From the NCBI GenBank assembly GCA_964607755.1, contig CAZSMC010000059.1:1-26730 (forward strand): a stretch of DNA of 26,730 nucleotides. The letters run 5' to 3'. Both the position numbers and the translations under genes were made by a program. Position 1 is the stretch's first letter. Every line of letters starts with the position of its first letter. This DNA comes from CAZSMC01 sp964607755. GTDB lineage: Bacteria; Zhuqueibacterota; Zhuqueibacteria; Residuimicrobiales; Krinioviventaceae. The notes beneath the pieces are model-generated. The model was not told the DNA's origin. It made no database searches and worked only from the letters and a program-made list of their open reading frames with translations. Below are positions 25,561 through 26,730 of this stretch, in pieces.

Positions 25561-25678
25561 GTTCTAACATTTTCATGCAGCCAATTTTAACCGCCGATTC
25601 GTTTAGGTAAAATTCGTGGCATTTTCTAGCTCGTTTGTGCTGGCTTTTCCGATGCGGTTAAAACGGCTGATGCAAGCG
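25561..25678 (+). other. attC-like recombination site
   Basis: R''-like box GTTCTAAC (25561-25568). Then inner arms TGCAGCC (25576-25582) and GGCTGATGCA (25665-25674), which pair with a few unpaired bases on the right arm, and a perfect 10-bp stem TTTTAACCGC (25585-25594) with GCGGTTAAAA (25654-25663) around a 59-base variable region. The site ends AAGCG at 25678, where the cassette is cut; its missing half TTAGAAC sits at the other end (20916-20922). The total of about 125 bases when closed is within the known attC range. The R boxes deviate from GTTRRRY at the last base only (A instead of Y), with the deviation matched in R''. The first inner arms contain 3 extra bases, resembling the extrahelical bases that set strand choice in attC. 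Confidence 0.8.
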
Positions 25679-25720
25679 ATATAAAATGAGCTGTTTTTGA
25701 TGAAATTTACACGACTTCAT
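25679..25720 (-). pseudogene. Anti-sigma factor, severed 5' part
   Basis: The first 14 codons (MKSCKFHQKQLILY) of the anti-sigma gene, starting 18 bases after the sigma stop. The conserved Cys4 and LILY-YNEID context belong to the zinc anti-sigma domain. After codon TAT (25681-25679) the frame enters attC and stops at 25658, giving a 20-residue stub. The next true codon is CAT at 20915-20913. Confidence 0.85.
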
Positions 25721-25738
25721 AATTCACACCGCTTTTAT

Positions 25739-26317
25739 TTATGAATGAACAACATTTTTTAACGCTTTTTGTAATTTTTTCACCGCACGGAAAAGCATAT
25801 TTTTGACCGTACCTTCGGCGCATCCTAAAATGACTGCAATCTCACGAATCTTGTAATCTTGTTCATGTTTCAAGTTAAACACAGCCCGTTCTCTGGCAGA
25901 TAATTTTGAAAAAGCACTTTTGACGAGAGAACGAAATTCATCGGCAGTTAACTGTTGTGCCGGATCGGATTGCTCGGTCAATTCCGGAATGGAAATGCTG
26001 ACATTGTCAGTGCTATCGAGGCTCAGAAACATTCTCAGTTTTTTCTTGCGCCGGTAATTGATCGACTGATTTATAACGATTCGTAACAGCCAGGTTTTAA
26101 AGCTGCTTTGAAAAGAAAACGTCTGCAGTTTGGAAAACGCGCGCAGAAACGAGTCCTGATAAATATCCTGCGCTTCGGCAAGATGACCTGTCATGCCAAG
26201 CGCTATGTTCAGAACATGCTGATCATGACGTTTCACGAGTTGCTCGAACGCTCTCTTATCTCCTGCCTGCGCCTGCCGAACGAGGCTGAATTCGTTTTCG
26301 ATTTCTTGTTCTCTCAC
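25739..26317 (-). CDS. ECF RNA polymerase sigma factor (RpoE-like)
   Basis: A 192-residue group 4 sigma factor. Region 2 spans about 11-92 (LVKRHDQHVLNIALGMTGH, AQDIYQDSFLRAF, then FKTWLLRIVINQSINYRR) and region 4 about 128-188 (LSARERAVFNLKHEQDYKIREIA...CAEGTVKNMLFRAVKKL), which reads the -35 element. It was followed by its membrane zinc anti-sigma factor, now split by the cassette, so the sigma factor may be free of control. The start is GTG 26317 without a Shine-Dalgarno; the promoter's predicted start point coincides with it, suggesting leaderless translation. It is divergent from the integrase gene. Confidence 0.92.
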   Translation of the reverse strand: MREQEIENEFSLVRQAQAGDKRAFEQLVKRHDQHVLNIALGMTGHLAEAQDIYQDSFLRAFSKLQTFSFQSSFKTWLLRIVINQSINYRRKKKLRMFLSLDSTDNVSISIPELTEQSDPAQQLTADEFRSLVKSAFSKLSARERAVFNLKHEQDYKIREIAVILGCAEGTVKNMLFRAVKKLQKALKNVVHS

Positions 26318-26323
26318 GACATC

Positions 26324-26352
26324 ATTATAGACAGTAGTTTCGCAAAAAGGTT
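26324..26352 (-). promoter_or_regulatory. Sigma gene promoter, possibly autoregulated
   Basis: On the minus strand, AACCTT (26352-26347) is followed after 17 bases by TATAAT (26329-26324). The AAC-type -35 and GTCTA before the -10 resemble ECF promoters, so the sigma factor may activate itself. The -35 lies in the small inverted repeat GCAAA-CCTT-TTTGC. Confidence 0.4.
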
Positions 26353-26553
26353 TGCACTTTTTTTATTTTTTTAAAAATAAACTCTGTATGGGCATTTTTA
26401 CAATAAACTCCTATTAGTTCATCTCGATGGTTTTTGATTTGATCGCAGCAGGGTGGGTCAGTGAACCACTCTGTTACTCAGGCATTCATGTTCATAACCA
26501 GCAAAGTGGATAGACTGCATAAGACGAGGCACTCTTTTTTTTTCAGAAAACAT
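26353..26553. other. Intergenic region between sigma gene and integrase
   Basis: No gene is visible. An integron attI site would be expected here, upstream of the integrase, but I find no GTTRRRY or its complement RYYYAAC in this stretch; the nearest is GTTATGA on the minus strand near 26492-26498. The small hairpin GTGG...CCAC near 26455-26471 is too weak to call. Confidence 0.3.
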
Positions 26554-26582
26554 TTGCTTTTTTTATAAAATATTCGTAATAT
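26554..26582 (+). promoter_or_regulatory. Integrase promoter
   Basis: TTGCTT (26554-26559) and TAATAT (26577-26582) are 17 bases apart, with the integrase ATG about 40 bases on. AGAGGGG (26612-26618) is the ribosome site. No LexA-type box is seen, so SOS control is not supported here. Confidence 0.45.
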
Positions 26583-26621
26583 AAGACAAATCAATCAATA
26601 AAATATTGAAAAGAGGGGTAA

Positions 26622-26730
26622 ATGGGGTGTCCTACACAAAGCACTCGCAAAACCAGGCTCCTGGAACAGGTGCGGGGCGTGCTGCGGGCCAAACATTACA
26701 GCATCCGCACAGAAGAATCTTATATTAACT
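26622..26730 (+). CDS. intI: Integron integrase (tyrosine recombinase), N-terminal fragment
   Basis: The window ends after 36 codons. They read MGCPTQSTRKTRLLEQV and then LRAKHYSIRTEESYIN, the start of the SAM-like DNA-binding domain; the KHYS-x-RTE-x-x-Y run is typical of integron integrases. The catalytic R, H, R, Y residues would be to the right, so function cannot be confirmed. It is more GC-rich than the neighbouring intergenic DNA. It is transcribed away from the sigma gene; in an integron the cassettes would lie to its left, which is where the insertion into the anti-sigma gene is. Confidence 0.8.
   Translation, partial: MGCPTQSTRKTRLLEQVRGVLRAKHYSIRTEESYIN

Larger units (their letters stand above)
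20916..25678 (+). mobile_element. Integron gene cassette inserted at a secondary G^AT site
   Basis: This 4763-base segment starts with TTAGAAC immediately after G20915 and ends with an attC-like structure closing at G25678, before AT. In an excised circle the ends would meet as GTTAGAAC, exactly complementary to GTTCTAAC at 25561-25568. That is the R'/R'' layout of attC. Removing it restores the anti-sigma frame without gaining or losing a base. There are no target duplications and no transposase. It carries an outer-membrane barrel gene and a beta-helix surface protein gene, both on the minus strand and so reversed relative to attC, with their own promoter and terminators. It looks more AT-rich than its flanks. 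An integrase-like gene starts about 940 bases to the right. Confidence 0.85.

Noticed and set aside
20912..25571. AATGTTAGAAC / GTTCTAACATT read as transposon terminal inverted repeats
   Set aside because: The right copy is about 110 bases inside the border given by the restored gene, there is no target duplication and no transposase. The attC explanation fits both borders exactly.
26342..26373. GCAAA-AAGG-TTTGC hairpin followed by T-runs, plus strand, as a terminator
   Set aside because: No plus-strand gene ends here. The repeat is better read as part of the sigma promoter region.
1..26730. CRISPR array
   Set aside because: Despite cas6, I see no direct repeats of 25-40 bases with regular spacers on either strand.

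Overview
The window looks like a chromosomal segment of an uncultured Gram-negative bacterium of the FCB-like branch (Calditrichota, KSB1 or a relative). This is inferred, not proven. The clues are two PorV/PorQ-type outer-membrane proteins, secreted proteins ending in a FlgD-like/type IX sorting domain, many Tat or lipoprotein signals, a TonB-ExbB-ExbD1-ExbD2 operon, a GH57 glucanotransferase, and moderate-to-low GC judged by eye.

Layout, left to right. (1) 1-1850, plus strand: cas6, with a hairpin over its Shine-Dalgarno site, then a TPR-like protein; no CRISPR array or other cas gene is visible. (2) 1917-4158, minus: a Tat-exported aldo/keto reductase and two small lipoproteins. (3) 4237-6385, minus: the exbB-exbD-exbD-tonB energising operon with a clear promoter and terminator. 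(4) 6486-10767, minus: an S41 (Ctp-type) protease, a GH57 4-alpha-glucanotransferase/amylase, and a decayed HEPN-MNT toxin-antitoxin pair with an intact MNT gene and a frameshifted HepT-like remnant. (5) 10882-15444, minus: a surface/secretion operon of lipoprotein, Asp-box (BNR) protein with FlgD-like tail, and two PorV-like proteins. (6) 15676-18688: a HAD phosphatase/beta-phosphoglucomutase-like gene with trpS (minus), and divergently an ornithine aminotransferase (plus). (7) 18839-19397: a pseudogene of a DUF4143-type AAA ATPase. (8) 19545-26730: an ECF sigma factor, its anti-sigma gene, an insertion that splits the anti-sigma gene, and the first 36 codons of an integron integrase at the right edge.

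The central observation is in region 8. The zf-HC2/DUF4097 anti-sigma gene is cut in two by 4763 bp (20916-25678) with the anatomy of an integron gene cassette: it begins with TTAGAAC directly after a G, and it ends with a structured attC-like site (25561-25678) that breaks after a G. Removing exactly this segment joins codon TAT to codon CAT and restores an uninterrupted reading frame of about 470 codons with a complete H-x3-C-x2-C zinc motif. The insertion point reads G^AT, the kind of secondary site integron integrases are known to use, and an integrase-like gene starts about 940 bp away on the other side of the sigma gene.

The cassette carries an outer-membrane beta-barrel gene and a large secreted beta-helix protein whose type IX-like sorting tail is now out of frame. 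It has its own promoter and is flanked by hairpin terminators. The likely result is an ECF sigma factor without its membrane anti-sigma factor. Decay elsewhere (HepT, the AAA ATPase, the beta-helix gene) points to an active accessory neighbourhood, although single-base indels could also be assembly errors.
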